From: Sipunculus nudus
Taxonomy: Eukaryota > Annelida > Sipuncula > Golfingiida > Sipunculidae
Length of the DNA: 64,000 nt
Assembly: GCA_026874595.1 (NCBI GenBank)
Contig: CM049307.1
Span: 34,700,862 to 34,764,861 of the forward strand
Direction of reading: 5' to 3'
In this document: in pieces, positions 1 through 26,275 of the stretch
Position numbering within the stretch: the stretch's first letter is position 1
How the letters are laid out: every line of letters starts with the position of its first letter
Notes under the pieces: generated by a model
Seen by the model: only the letters and a program-made list of their open reading frames with translations
The model's database searches: none
What the model was told of the DNA's origin: nothing
Position numbers and translations under genes: made by a program

Positions 1-314
1 ACTGGGATAGTAATTAGCACAATGATATTGTTTGTCCCTCATTCAACCAACAGTGTGTATACTTTATTTGAAAAGATGTTTTATTTTATAAAATTTACTG
101 AATCTTTTATTTTATTTTGGTGAATAAAATTAAGCATGTATTGAAAACTCCAATGTGCAAAACTTTTTAATAGTGATTCAAGGAATATTCTTGTAGATGC
201 CATGTTGTGGCATTATTTTCTTTTAAATTCAGTTTAAACATTTATGATTTAAAAATAATAAAATATATGTGTATGCATAATATGACCCAATATGAGCTAC
301 ACTCTGGATTTATG

Positions 315-426
315 ATGATTGCAACTTTTGCAACAATTCTAATATTTTAACTTATAGTTTCAGTTTTTAAATCTGTATATATAATGATTGCAACTTTTGC
401 AACAATTCTAATATTTTAACTTATAT
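315..426 (+). repeat. 43-bp direct duplication
   Basis: The stretch at 315-357 (beginning ATGATTGCAACTTTTGC) recurs almost unchanged at 384-426, a period of 69 bp. The rest of 1-700 is AT-rich and holds nothing I can assign. Confidence 0.8.
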
Positions 427-739
427 TTTCAGGTTTTTTTATTAAAAAGTTATAAAACCTGTAAATAAAAAAATGATTCAGATAAAAACTTCTTAATGGA
501 AAAAGTGGATATGCTTAAAAAATAGGAGTATATATAAACTTAAATGCATTATTCCCTTGAAAGTGAAATAAAGGTATTAGTCCATTCTGTCCACTTGCCT
601 GTCCATCTGTAAATTTTCATATGCATCACAGTATCTCAAAACTTTTGCTGTTTTTCTTCATGACAGTCTTGTCAGAGTATTAGTTTGCAATCATATATTT
701 AGAACTTTACTATAACCAAGTAGGAGGGCCCCTTTTCCA

Positions 740-1381
740 TAACTTAGCCAAAAAATCACTGAACTGAAACTATTTGAACAAACTTCAGAAAGCACTACCC
801 AGGGATCATTTCCGTGCGATATTTAACAATTTGGCCTTATCATTTCAGAGAAGAAGTTATTTGTAGCTATCAGTATGATACTGGCACTGATGACCCCCGT
901 ACAAAAAAGGCCGATGCAGGTGGCGCCACCAATACCTCAATTTCAGATATGACTCATGTGACCAACATTGGCATAAAATTTGGTGATGATAGCTCAAGCC
1001 GTTTCTGAGATTGTAATTTTAGTATGCTTTTTTGGACATATGACTAAGTTCAACTTCCTGTAACTCGGCCAAAAATCACCAAACTTAAACCATTCGAACA
1101 AACTTGAGAGAGATTGTTCCAGGAATCATTTCTGTAAAATATTGGACAATTTGGCTGAACAGATTCGGAGAAGAAGATTTTTTAAGCTTTTTTAGCTTTT
1201 TCCTTATAAAATCTAAGAAAATGCAGTTAGTCAAAAAATAAGAAAAATCCGATAGAGTTTTTTAGATGACAAATTTAATGCAAAAAATTTAGTGATGCTA
1301 ATTCTTGCCGTTTTCAAGATAGTATGGGTTAACCTACAGACAACGCCACACCATAGCATAAGCTCACAGGTTCGCTAAAAA
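740..1381 (+). mobile_element. F1 element copy a (5'-truncated)
   Basis: It ends with the F1 3' terminus ATAAGCTCACAGGTTCGCTAA (CACAGGTTCGC at 1365-1375). It carries the F1 internal modules: the GGTGGCGCCACC palindrome followed by AATACCTCAATTTCAGATATG, and the AACTCGGCCAAAAATCACC module. No F1 5' terminus is visible upstream. Confidence 0.75.
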
Positions 1382-1500
1382 GTAGTTATTCCATACAAAT
1401 GGGATGTGGACCAGAGTAAAACGGGTCCTGACCTTAACTGGGAGTGTTGCACAAAACTTCTGGTTTAACCTATTATACTGTCACAGGGTCATTGTTGTGA

Positions 1501-1767
1501 ATGCAATGCTCCCATCACATAACAAACCCACATGGTAATAGAATGACCTCAGATACTGGCAGTAACCACCATCCCAGTCCCCCCCCCCCCCATCCCCCTT
1601 TAAATTTTGCTAAAATATTCAATTTTGTTCCCAAGCCAGTCACTGATTGTATCCTTATCGGGGATAGTATGGTTAGGCATGGTAGCACCAGAGCTGTAGA
1701 GATTTCTTTCAGGCGAGATAACTCAAAAAATATTTCATGGATCTCTACCGAACTTGCACGTGCATAG
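1501..1767 (+). pseudogene. Possible relic of a GDSL/SGNH-like open frame
   Basis: An 88-codon open frame contains DCILIGDSMVRHGSTRAVEI. The IGDS block resembles block I of SGNH/GDSL hydrolases, which also occur in some retroelement ORFs. Nothing else of the fold is visible, a C-rich run precedes it, and there is no splice context. Probably a short relic or coincidence. Confidence 0.15.
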
Positions 1768-1799
1768 ATATGGGTGAGATGCTGAAGCCTATTTAATAT

Positions 1800-3250
1800 G
1801 GGGTCATGACCTTTACTGGGATAGTGACCTTGACCTTGACAAACTCCATTTTGGGGGGGAAAAATCAAGTTGCCAAAAGATCTTGGATAGTGTTGTCATG
1901 TACCGGAAACTGGTGGCGCCATTTATTATCCTTTTCCTGTTTTTGTGTCGTTTTATACACCCATCATTGCCACTTGACAGTACTGTGAGCATTATAAGTA
2001 AAAAACTAATGGACAGAATTCTTTCATATTATGCATATACATTGGTATGGGTTATAAGTGATGCATATTAAAATTGGGGCATGACCTTTCCTATCAGAGT
2101 GACCATGACCTTGAACATTGCCATATTTGGTGAAAATAACACAAAATCATAAATATCTCAATAAAGAGATGGAAGGTATGGGCCAAAAATCAAATTGACC
2201 AAAGATCTTAGATAACTTTGTCTTTTGCTGAAGACAGGTGGTGCCATCTTCTGTCCTTTTCATGTTTTCACTCCTTCTAATACCCCATCATTGCCACTTG
2301 ACAGTACTTTGAGCATTATAAGTGAAAAATAATGGACAGATTTGGCTAAAATTATGCATGTTCATTGATCTTACATACTATAAATTAATGCCCTTTTCCC
2401 AGAATGGTTTGCCAGTTTGGCCTGAAATTGTGCATGTTAATAGATCTTAGATACCTCCTTCTTGTGTTTAAGACTGGTAGTGCCATCTGCAATTGTTTTT
2501 GTGTGGCGTCCATCGGTACATGTGCTTTTGGTGAAAATTGCTTATACTTCAGGAGTGGTTTAAGGTATTGGTCCTCAATTTGGCATGTCCATCAATCTTG
2601 GAGAGTATTCTCCTAAAGCTGACAGGTGGCCCCACCTACCTGACCATTTACATAGCATAAGTTAATGCCCTTTTCTCAGGAATGATATGCAGGTTTGGCC
2701 TGAAATGGTGCATTGCCATAGATCATGTTCAAGACTGGTGGCGCCATCTGCAATCATATTCATGTGGCCTCCATCTGTACATTTGCTTTAGGTGAAAATT
2801 GCTCATATCTGAGGAGTTGTTTAATGTGTTGGTCTGAAATTTGGCATGTGAATCCATCTTGGAGAGTTTCTGGTCAACCAGACAGGGGCAGGCCACCTAC
2901 CTGCTGTTTTCAAAATATAAATTAATGCCCTTTTTGAGGAATGATTTGCCAGAAATAGTGCATATGTCCATAGATCTTGGATACCTCCATCTCGCATTCA
3001 AGACTGGTATTGCCATCTGCAATAGTTTTCTTGTGGCTTCCAACCATGTATTTGCTTTAGTTCAAAATAGCTCATATCTGAGTAATTGTTCAATGTGTTG
3101 GTCTGCAATTTGGCATGTACATCCATCTTGAAAAGTTTTCTCTTCAACCAGACAGGTGGCCCCACCTACCTGACCATTTTAATACTATAAATTAATCCCC
3201 TTTTCTCAAGAGTAATTCACAGTATTGGCCCCCATATTTGGTGACAAATA
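1800..3250 (+). repeat. Degenerate tandem array, units about 250-300 bp
   Basis: Recurring landmarks are GACTGGTGGCGCCATCTGC, TTAATGCCCTTTTCTCAGG, TGGCCTGAAATNGTGCAT and GACAGGTGGCCCCACCTACC. They appear in order near 1900, 2230, 2480, 2740 and 3010. Units are diverged and carry variants of the palindrome found in F1. No coding frame persists across units. Confidence 0.75.
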
Positions 3251-4929
3251 TTGTTTCTCAATTTGATAGATGGAATAAAACCATGGTAGCTTGCCAAGAA
3301 TCAGTATATGCTGTTGAAGAAGGGGGGGGGGCCTAGGGATTACTATGTCTGGGGATACTATGGTACCTGTGGTGCCAAGAAATGTCTAGGTTCAGTTTGT
3401 TTTAACAGAAAGCATGCATAAATTTAAAGACACTGGACATTCCAAGCTCTGACATAAATTGTTATTAATTTATACTTGCACTCGGCAGAATCAGTTGAGA
3501 TGTAAATTTACAAACTTCCAGATTTTCAGTGATCACTCAACATGTAAAATCCTGGTTTGAAACTTAAAATCTGGCATCATATCTTAAGTATGAGCCTTAT
3601 AATGAATACCCAGGTCAATCAGCTGTCACACTCATATAAACCAGATAATGTTAAGTATATCTCTAAGAGATCAATTACACACAAACCAGTCATGCAAGAC
3701 AAAACTAGAAAAAAATATAAAACGTTTTATTTGGAAATCTCAGTATATCACAGTTTACATTCATTTTTAAAGTAAGCAACTTTGATCAGTTAGCTACTTG
3801 GAGTATAAATCCTAACTTATTCTCTCACTTCCTGTGTCAAGACTCACAAATTTGTATTATCTCCCAGATCTTAATCACAATGTCAGAAAATAAACCATTA
3901 TGCATGGGATATATTTCAGTCTCTAGAACTCCTGTCCTTGGGAAAATGACCAAAATTTTATTTACAATCATTGGCTTGTCAGATATGAAATTATTCATAA
4001 AACTTGAACATAACTTTATTTTGTAATTTTATATTCCTCTCAGAGTGGTCTGACTTGTACTACACAGGTGTATTATTACAAGGTTTAATAATACAGGCAT
4101 TGTACAAATGTTCAGTTTTATAACCACCTTTGGTATCCATGCAAAGGTTTTGAATCAACATCTTTTACTATACTGCTTGCTTTATTCTATAACAAATTCA
4201 GCTTTTGACCATGTATGACTGGCCTGTGATTCTCCATGCATTTTAAATTTGCTTCAATGTTCTCCTCGGGGTATCTACATGATATTTAAACATTCAGCAC
4301 CATCTCAAACATTACTAGAAGGGTTGCTCCCAAAAACCTAACAAATTATAGAAACTCCATTTTCATGAACAAATTCAAGTAAATTATAACATTTAGAGCA
4401 GATTCAGGCAAAAATGTGTCTTATGAATATTAAGTATTCAAATTTGTACAAGGACGACTTCATATCAACAACACATGCTATCAGTACTCTAATATCCTAT
4501 CAAAATTAATTTTTCATAATCTGGCTGAAAGCAGCAGCTCAGTCTCCTGATTTAAAGATAAATACACCTATTAGTAATATTGAACAGCAGCAACAGACCA
4601 CTTTTATAAATTGTATCTCAGATACAAAAAGCCAATACCATACTGTGCAGTACACAGATTCGCTTATATTAAGTTTAACTGTCATTATGTAAATCTGAAC
4701 CACAGTGTCCTTATTAGAAAGGATTGATTAGATTCTATTCCTTGGTCTCTTCCTTGGTATTTCTATCTGCCCATTTTCATGAAGGAATCCTGGCAGCAAC
4801 AGGAAAATAACAGGAAGTACCTCTTTACAAGTATCAGTGCTGGTTTCATCACCCCAGGGGCCTTGAAGCCTGCTCCAGCATGGCTTCCCTATCCCCATTG
4901 TTTCAAGAGATCAAGAGATTTCAAATACA
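3251..4929. other. Unassigned AT-rich spacer with one GC-richer island
   Basis: No gene could be supported. A short stretch at 4738-4905 is clearly richer in G+C than its flanks and has open minus-strand frames ending in stops. An AATAAA on the minus strand near 3730 could end a minus-strand transcript. The rest shows no repeats that I recognise. Confidence 0.4.
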
Positions 4930-5508
4930 GGTAGTTGACAAGTGACTATGTGTATCTGCTGAAATCAGAGTGGTACAGGTGAAGTGAGGCATGTATTTAT
5001 TAGGGGAAATAGACTATTAGAGTGAGACCTGTTGCATATTAGCATGGAATGTATGCAAATGATGATTGTAGGTGGTGCCACCTGTTATTTGAACAAGAAA
5101 GCTATCCAAGATGTAACCCATGCAAAATTACTGGTGGATAAATCAAACCACTGCCGAGATAGGAGTTATTTTTACACTAGGCAGATGAACAGATGGACTA
5201 CACACAAAAATGGTTTTAGGTTGGGCCACCAAATTGGTATAAGAGCTCTGATCTGTAGATCTATGAAAGATCTACACTCAAGCAAAGTTTCAGGCTGATA
5301 TGTCAAACCAGTCCTTAGGTATTAGTATGGATGTCTGATATGTAAATGTGTTGATAGGTGGTGCCTTCTGCCAACTCAATGAAAAATTTATCCAAGATGT
5401 ATACACATGCAAACTTCAGGCCAATTAATCAAACTACTGCTGAGATACGAGTGAATTTTACCCTAGACAGACAAAAGATGGACACCATGCAAAAATAATT
5501 ATAAATAA
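4930..5508 (+). repeat. Older F1-type array segment
   Basis: Diverged F1 internal units, such as GGTGGTGCCACCTGTTATTTG at 5065. They lie upstream of the F1 copy b terminus and resume after it at 7942, as if copy b had been inserted into an older array of the same units. Confidence 0.6.
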
Positions 5509-5819
5509 AACAAATCCTACAAGCCTAATGCGAACCTGTGCAAAGTTTGGGAGTATGAATGGAGGTTTTTTTTTTTAAATTTAATATTGATCCTTTTAAA
5601 TCCTGCATATCTACCTTAGTCATTATGATTTCAGCAAAATGGACATTTCGGACCTGCAAGTTTCAGACTAGGACATTTTAAAACTAGAATATGGGTAGTC
5701 GACCAGTGACTATGTGTATCCGCAGAAATCAGAGTGGGACGGGTGAAGTGAGGCATGGATTAAGTGGCAGGGGGAATAGAGTGAGGCGTGTTGCATATTA
5801 GCATGGATGTCTGCAGAGT

Positions 5820-6830
5820 AAATGTGAATGTAGGTGGTGCCACCTGTCATAAAATCAAGAAAATTGTCCGGGATGTATAAACCTGCAAAATTTCAGGTGG
5901 ATAAATCAAACCACTGCTGAGATATGAGTGATTTTATCCCAAGGCAGATGAACAGATGGACGGTTTTCTTAAGTGGTTGCAGGTGGCACCACCAGTTTTG
6001 CTTATGATGAAGAGCTATGTGAGATCTATACACAAGCAAAATTTTGGCCCAATCGGTCAAATGGTTCCCGAGATATAAGCTTGGATGTCTGCAGAGTAAA
6101 CGTGAATATGGGTGGCGCCACCTGTCATAAAATCGAAAAAGCTGTCCAGGATGTGTAAACCTGCAAAAGTTCAGGTGGATAAGTCAAACCACTTCTGGGA
6201 TATGAGTGATTTTATCCCAAGGCAGATGAACAGATGGACGCTGTGCATAAGTGGTTGCAGGTGGCACAACAGGTTTTGCTTATGATGAAGAGCTATGTGA
6301 GATCTATACACATGCAAAATTTTGGCCTAATTGGTCAAACGGTTCCTGAGATATGTGCTTGGATGTCTGCAGAGTAAACGTGAATGTAGGTGGTGCCACC
6401 TGTCATAACATTGAGAAAGCTGTCAAGGATGTATAAACCTGCAAAATTTCAGGTGAATCAGTCAAACCACTTCTGAGATATGAGTGATTTTATCCCAAGG
6501 CAGATGAACAGATGGGTGCTGTGCATTAATGGTTGCAGGTGGCGCCACCAGTTTTGCCTATGATGAAGAGCTATGTGAGATCTATACACATGCATAATTT
6601 TGGCCCAATCAGTCAAACGGTTCCCGAGATATGAGCTTGGATGTCTGCAGAGTAAACGTGAATGTAGGTGGCGCCACCTGTCATTAAATCGAGAAAGCTG
6701 TCCAGGATGTATAATCCTGCAAAATTTCAGGTGGATAAGTCAAACCACTGCTGAGATATGAGTGATTTTATCCCAAGGCAGATGAACAGATGGACGCTGT
6801 GCATAAGTGGTTGCAGGAGGCCTTATAAAG
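5820..6830 (+). repeat. 278-bp dimeric tandem repeat carrying GGTGGCGCCACC palindromes
   Basis: Palindrome-bearing sites at about 5834, 5981, 6112, 6258, 6390, 6538 and 6668 alternate at about 131- and 147-bp spacing. Two contexts alternate: one followed by TGTCATAAAATCGA, the other by AGTTTTGCTTATGATGAAG. The unit length is not a multiple of three, so no reading frame is kept. Confidence 0.85.
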
Positions 6831-7077
6831 CTATCAAAGGGCTACATTTGTGCTAAATTTTTAGCGGTTCCCGAGATATGCGGGTTTATGTGTGGAAACA
6901 GATGCACAAATGGATGCTGGGCAGCAAGGAAAGGTCAGAGGTCAACCAAAAATGAGGGCGCTGCAGTTCACATGTGACCTGATGATAAACCCAATTCACT
7001 TAAAATGCAAACCAAGTTTTTTCAAACAGTTGAAAGATATAGTTCCAATAATCTGGGAATTCTGCATCTAAACATTG

Positions 7078-7149
7078 TCTAGACGTCTAGACGCTATCTA
7101 GACGTCTAGACACATTGTCTAGACACTCCCCCCCCCCCCCCCCCCCCCC
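7078..7149. repeat. GTCTAGAC palindrome cluster and C22 homopolymer
   Basis: TCTAGACGTCTAGAC blocks occur in a row, followed by CACATTGTCTAGACACT and a run of 22 C residues (7128-7149). The tract sits inside F1 copy b. Confidence 0.9.
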
Positions 7150-7941
7150 GAGCCAGGTCAGTTGCCATGGTGATGTCTGGACCCCACCTGTTTGTACTGA
7201 GTGACCTCTTGACTTGGCTGCTGAAACTCAAATCTGTTTTGAAATACAGAAAGCCTTTTTCAATTGGCTACGTTTTTTTAAAACTGTATTTACCCAATCT
7301 ATTCTAATAAAACTGGCTGAACCCTACCATAGAATAATCCTTGTAAAGTTTAAACCAATCAGCTTAACAGTTTCATAATAAATCAGTGTATAAGCTAGAA
7401 GAGTTTAAAATTACATTTTTGCTTGTAAAAAACACATCAATGTAGGTGGCGCCACCAATACCTCAAAATCAGATATGACATATGTGACAAACATTGGTAT
7501 AAAATTTGGTGATTATAGCTCTAGCCGTTTCTGAGATTTTAATTTTAGTGTGCTTTTTTGGACAGATGACTAAGTTCAACCTCCTGTAACTCGGCCAAAA
7601 ATCTCCAAACTGGAACCATTCGAACAAACTTGAGAGAGATTGTTCCAGGGATCATTTCTGTGAAATATTGGACAATTTGGCTGGACAGTTTCAGAGAAGA
7701 AGATTTTTAAAGGTTTTTAAGCTTTTTCTCTATAAAATCTAAATTAATGCAGATACCCAATAATAAGCTCCAGGGCACCAAGTTTCACATGTGACTAATT
7801 CTTACATATAATTTGGAGCTGCTACCTCTGGCGGTTTCTGACTTACAGCCATGGACGGTGGAAAGCCAGCCCTGGACGGCGGACAGCTGACGATGGACGG
7901 ACGACGCTGCGCCATCATATAAGCTCACAGGTTCGCTAAAA

Positions 7942-8245
7942 ATGATATAAAGCTATCCAAGAGCTAAACTCATGCAATATTTCAGCCTGATTAATCAAAC
8001 AGGTCCCAAGAAAAATGGGTTTATGTGTGAATAAAGACGCAGATGGACACTCTGCAGAGAACAAAGTTTGAGGGCAACCAAAAATGGAGGCGTAACACTT
8101 CACATGTGACCTGATCATAATTCGGAGTTTGGTAAAAGTTCATTCAATAGTTATGGAGGAGTTCTCAAGAAACCTTTGTGGCAGCAGCGGTGGTGATGGG
8201 CTGAAAACATAGTACCGGTAACCTCAAAATTCTGTTTTAGCGGAA
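7942..8245 (+). repeat. Continuation of an older F1-type array
   Basis: Sequence similar to 6820-7000: ...GGGTTTATGTGTG..., CAACCAAAAATG and CACATGTGACCTGAT blocks. It follows immediately after the 3' end of F1 copy b. Confidence 0.55.
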
Positions 8246-8248
8246 ACA

Positions 8249-8400
8249 ATTACAAGAGCACTGCAGGAGTGCATAATATGCTGGTTGTATGTCTTGTGAC
8301 ATTAGGCCTCATTTTTGATTTTTTGTGTGGATTTTGCCTATAAGCAAACTTGGGGGATATAATATATTTCCAGTATTGGTAAGTCAATATGGAGAATCTG
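8249..8400 (+). mobile_element. F5 fragment b (5' end only)
   Basis: Begins ACAAGAGCACTGCAGGAGTGC (hairpin GCACT/AGTGC) then ATAATATGC and TATGTCTTGTGAC, as in the other F5 copies. The 3' end is missing. Confidence 0.55.
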
Positions 8401-8863
8401 TACAAATCCATCAAATCCATCAACACGTGTTGTGGCCCAGGTGATGCACGCACTTTGTTCATGTTGACGTCTGTGTTTGTGCCCAGTCCACTGGTTTTAA
8501 CACTCGTTTACAGGAGTAAGGAAACAGTTTCAGGGCAATATTTTGGCAGGTACAAATTTATTTTAAAGGAATGAAACTATTTTTTGTGTCTATTCAACAT
8601 GCTTTATAGTTGATTAGGCCCCTTTAATGAATTGACAGTCATAAGGATGGACAGTTGGTACACCATTATACATCCCACCTTAAAAAGGATTGATCAGCTT
8701 CCAAATCTGTACCTACACTGTGTTAACTGATAAACCATTTATTTTATATCTTCTCTTCTGACATGCTGTGTTACAGAATGATATTTTCATTAACTAACAT
8801 TTGGCAAAATTGACATGAAATTTTACTCTTTTTGACACAGATCAAAGTAACATCAAATGACTC
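8401..8863. other. 3' flank of PEX6
   Basis: Presumed 3' UTR and immediate downstream DNA of PEX6. Two AATAAA signals occur on the minus strand. Nothing else is seen. Confidence 0.4.
8738..8743 (-). terminator. PEX6: Candidate PEX6 polyadenylation signal
   Basis: AATAAA on the minus strand 121 nt past the PEX6 stop codon. A second AATAAA lies at 8562-8557. Either could define a short 3' UTR; no downstream GU-rich element was assessed. Confidence 0.3.
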
Positions 8864-22880
<14,017 letters not shown>

Positions 22881-23070
22881 GATTGATCCAAAGTGCACCT
22901 GTACCTTATTTACCGTAAGTCACCGTGCTGTGATACCGAAAAGAACGTAAATAAATGTACCGCAGTGATTTTCATCCATTAACAGACATTTGAGTTATTC
23001 TCCTGCAGTACACGGTCTGGGAAAACCTGTAGCTAACTATATTCCCCAGGTACTAACATTTTGCTTAAAT
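22881..23070 (-). promoter_or_regulatory. PEX6: Presumed PEX6 5' UTR and promoter
   Basis: This is the region just upstream of the PEX6 ATG. It is less AT-rich than the DNA beyond it and holds several CpG dinucleotides. No TATA box or clear transcription start motif is seen. The assignment rests on position only. Confidence 0.3.
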
Positions 23071-23296
23071 AGAGAAACCACACTAATTTGTTAAAAGAAA
23101 TGTTATTAATCTTATATTTTTAATTAAACAATATTAGTTTCAGTTTTTATTGAATATGTCATGTTGAGAAGTTGCATATTTATTGTAATTAAATATAAAT
23201 GTATTAATTTTGTTTCAATCGTCACATACTGAAGTTTGTAAGGGATTGACCCTTGATGTTATATAACAATTCATGTTGTGATTATAATAATAATAA

Positions 23297-23333
<37 letters not shown>

Positions 23334-25561
23334 AAATAATAATACAAATAATAATAATATATATTATTATATATTATGTGCAATATGAATTATTAAAAAT
23401 ATTGTGATTATCATTATTATCATAATTTTTATTATTATAATTGTTGAACATTATTATTATTATTATTATTATTATTACACAATATTAGCTGTACTAGAGT
23501 TCGTAGTAGACATTTTATTCCACAACTATTATCTGCTAGAATATTTGGTTCATCATGTCTGTTAACATTATGTATTGACTATTTTCAAGAAGATGCATTT
23601 AATTATAAAGGAGCTGTTTACTTAAGTTCAAGGGACGTTCACACACACATACCATATCTTACATAATCCTTTTCTAGATCTAATTGGCTATTATCATATT
23701 GTCCGTGGACATAAGTTGTAGGTAAGGATAAGCCAGCAAGTCTTTAAGCTTTGGCAGAGGATCTCAAAGTGATGTTAATGGAGAAACTGCTTTGGATGCT
23801 GTTTTAGTCTTGCGCTTGGCATTATTTAAGGGATTGGGTTTCCTGGCTTTATACACCTTCACACCTTTCTGTCAGTTGTTAAAGCAAGATGCTATCTTAT
23901 CAAGCTAAAAATGCATAAACAATACTTTTCAATGGTGCATAAATTAATCAGTAGCTTCTGAGAAAGTTTTTATCTGAAACTAATACCAAATAACGGAAAC
24001 CAAATAGATTGCACAGAACATCTACATCTGGACATGAACCTTAAGGTAATGACTAATAAGCTATTGTTGGGAATTCACACTTTAAACATGTTGATACCTT
24101 TTTCCTTAAACAATACAGAAACAACTTTAGATACACTCATATCAGAGTTATAAGATAAAATGGAATGCACTTCTTATTCACATTACTTACGGGAAGTTCA
24201 AATTTATTTCAAATTGGTTTAAGGGGGTCTTCCATTCAAGCCATTGATGTTTCAAGATCTCATTTCTTAAGCGGACAGATTTTTTACCCGATTCCTATTA
24301 GAGTACTCCCCACTGGTGTAAAAATAATTAAAATATGTAATCTCTGATCCATCTTTGAATGTTTGAACAACAACAAAGAATAAAGCAAATAAATATGATC
24401 TTTTCAGATAATTTTGGAGATGTTAGCTGTATTATGTATATTATTATGTATTTGATATTTATATTACCTTCATGGTTGTATCTAGGAAGAAAGAAAGGAT
24501 CAAACCAATGATTCAACTGGTTCCCGGTCCTCATTCAATGTAGGCAACATTCATTATTCAGAACCTATGAGTTTTCACTGAATCAAACATTTTTTGGCCA
24601 AAAGAATCAGAGTTGTCATTAGATTCTCTATTGATTATTTTCAGACAAAAAATTAAAATTTGGTAATGGATCAGGACAGATTTATGTTTAATTAACAACC
24701 AAGACCCCGTTATCTGCTTGACCTTACCCTTTGCTAGGAGCATCACAGTTTTATACATATGATATTGTTACAAACAGAATTGAAAACTACACACTTTCTA
24801 TCAGTATATTCTTTATTTTCAGCCATACATGGTATGTGTAAGAAAACAAATCCGAGACGAATTAAAAACAAACATCCCATAATAAAACAATTCACACGGT
24901 AAGGTGAGCAGATGTAGAATAACTCTAAATCAACAACTCCAGGGTACCGGTTAAATTAACTTATTATCAGATAAAACATGCTTGTTATCACAAGGATCTG
25001 AGGATAATCAGTACCCTTATATAGTATGAATCCCTGAAAAAGGAATTCAATTAACAAAATACACACAATGCAATTACAATTCATAAGGATTAACATCTTA
25101 ACCATTACCTGATTCCTATACATATTGGATATCTAAGTCAATGTGTAAAAAAAAAATCAAAATAATTTTTAAAGGAGAGTGTATTAAGTAGACAGTTCAG
25201 TGTCACAATTGGTCTTAAAGGCATTATAAATGTATGTACTCAAGGAATAGAGTTGTCTCAACCTGACTGTTAAATAATGAGATATATATACAAGAAAAAA
25301 AAATTATCAATACTGTATCCTGGTAATGCCAGTGAGAATCATGAATATAAATATTTTGCATTAGTTATTATTTTTAATCTAGGAGCACAATGGATACTGC
25401 TTTTTCTACTCTCATAAAATCTTCTCTGCACCTAACACTCATGAAGAACCAGCAATATAAGACTACAATGAATACTATTGCACATAATTTGGAGTGTCAT
25501 TTAAGCAAATTAAAAAATTCTCTGTGACACAATTAAACAGAGAACATTGACCAATAAAACT
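23071..25561. other. Intergenic AT-rich DNA between PEX6 and F1 copy c
   Basis: No gene supported. It contains the ATT/TAA microsatellites at 23281-23475, otherwise single-copy-looking AT-rich sequence with only short open frames of no recognisable content. Confidence 0.5.
23281..23475. repeat. Inverted (TAA)n/(TTA)n microsatellites
   Basis: A TAA-type run passes directly into a TTA-type run (23281-23330), with further blocks near 23355 and 23450-23475. Adjacent arms are self-complementary and could extrude as a hairpin. The tract is about 400 bp upstream of the PEX6 ATG. Confidence 0.9.
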
Positions 25562-26275
25562 AACAAGGCCTACAGGCCTAATGCGAACCTGTGCATATGG
25601 ATATACACCAGGTATAACGCTTCAGTGCTGAACCACTACTTTTCATATATATGAACAATGCAAGTACTAAACATTTTGAACAAGAAACAATACACAAACA
25701 TCACTGCTGAAATTCTGGCATGGGTGCACACAACACAAAAATTATTGTAGGTGGCACCACCAGTCTTGTATACAACAAAGCTATTTGACATGTACACATA
25801 TGCCCAATTTCAGGCTGATATATCAAATTCTTCTGTAGAATTAAGCAGGCAAATACACTTTGCAAAAGTCATTGTAGATGGCGACACCTGTCTTGTGAAC
25901 GAGAAAGCCATAAAAACACATAGACAGGTCAGAATATCAGGCCAATACAGCAAACGTACCTTGAGTCTGATGCATGGGGCTGACCAGGCTTAGGTGAGAA
26001 AGGCTGTTGCCCTGAGTGTACTGTGACAAATTACTGGCTCAGGCTACTGCACTGAGTGAACTCTTGACCTGCACCTGGCTAGACAGTTAATTTTTGACCT
26101 GTACCTGGCTGCACTGAGTGAACTCTTGACCTGTTGCACAATCTGAAACAGTTGGCAGTCTGCCAAAGCTATAAATAAATCCAGGCTGACCTTTTGCCTA
26201 TTGCCAAATCTGGAATAGTAGCCACACAATTGCATAAGCTCACAGATTGGCTCCATATGCAGCCCTGAGGGGCAC

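Larger units (their letters stand above)
5509..7941 (+). mobile_element. F1 element copy b (about 2.4 kb)
   Basis: The 5' terminus AACAAATCCTACAAGCC leads into the sub-terminal repeat GCGAACCTGTG (5530-5540). The 3' copy CACAGGTTCGC is at 7926-7936, followed by TAAAAA. The interior is a tandem array of about 278-bp dimeric units, then a C22 tract, the AACTCGGCC module and a GACGGA-like simple repeat (7850-7912). It has no open frame of note and is therefore non-autonomous. Confidence 0.75.

Noticed and set aside
5973-6158. Protein with repeated GGAT...EKAVQDV peptides encoded by the F1 array
   Set aside because: The array period (about 278 bp, or 131 plus 147) is not a multiple of three, so the frame changes from unit to unit and stops intervene.
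22881-22898. Longer PEX6 N-terminus starting at 22898
   Set aside because: The codon there is GTG. The first ATG in frame is at 22880 and in this eukaryotic context is the better start.
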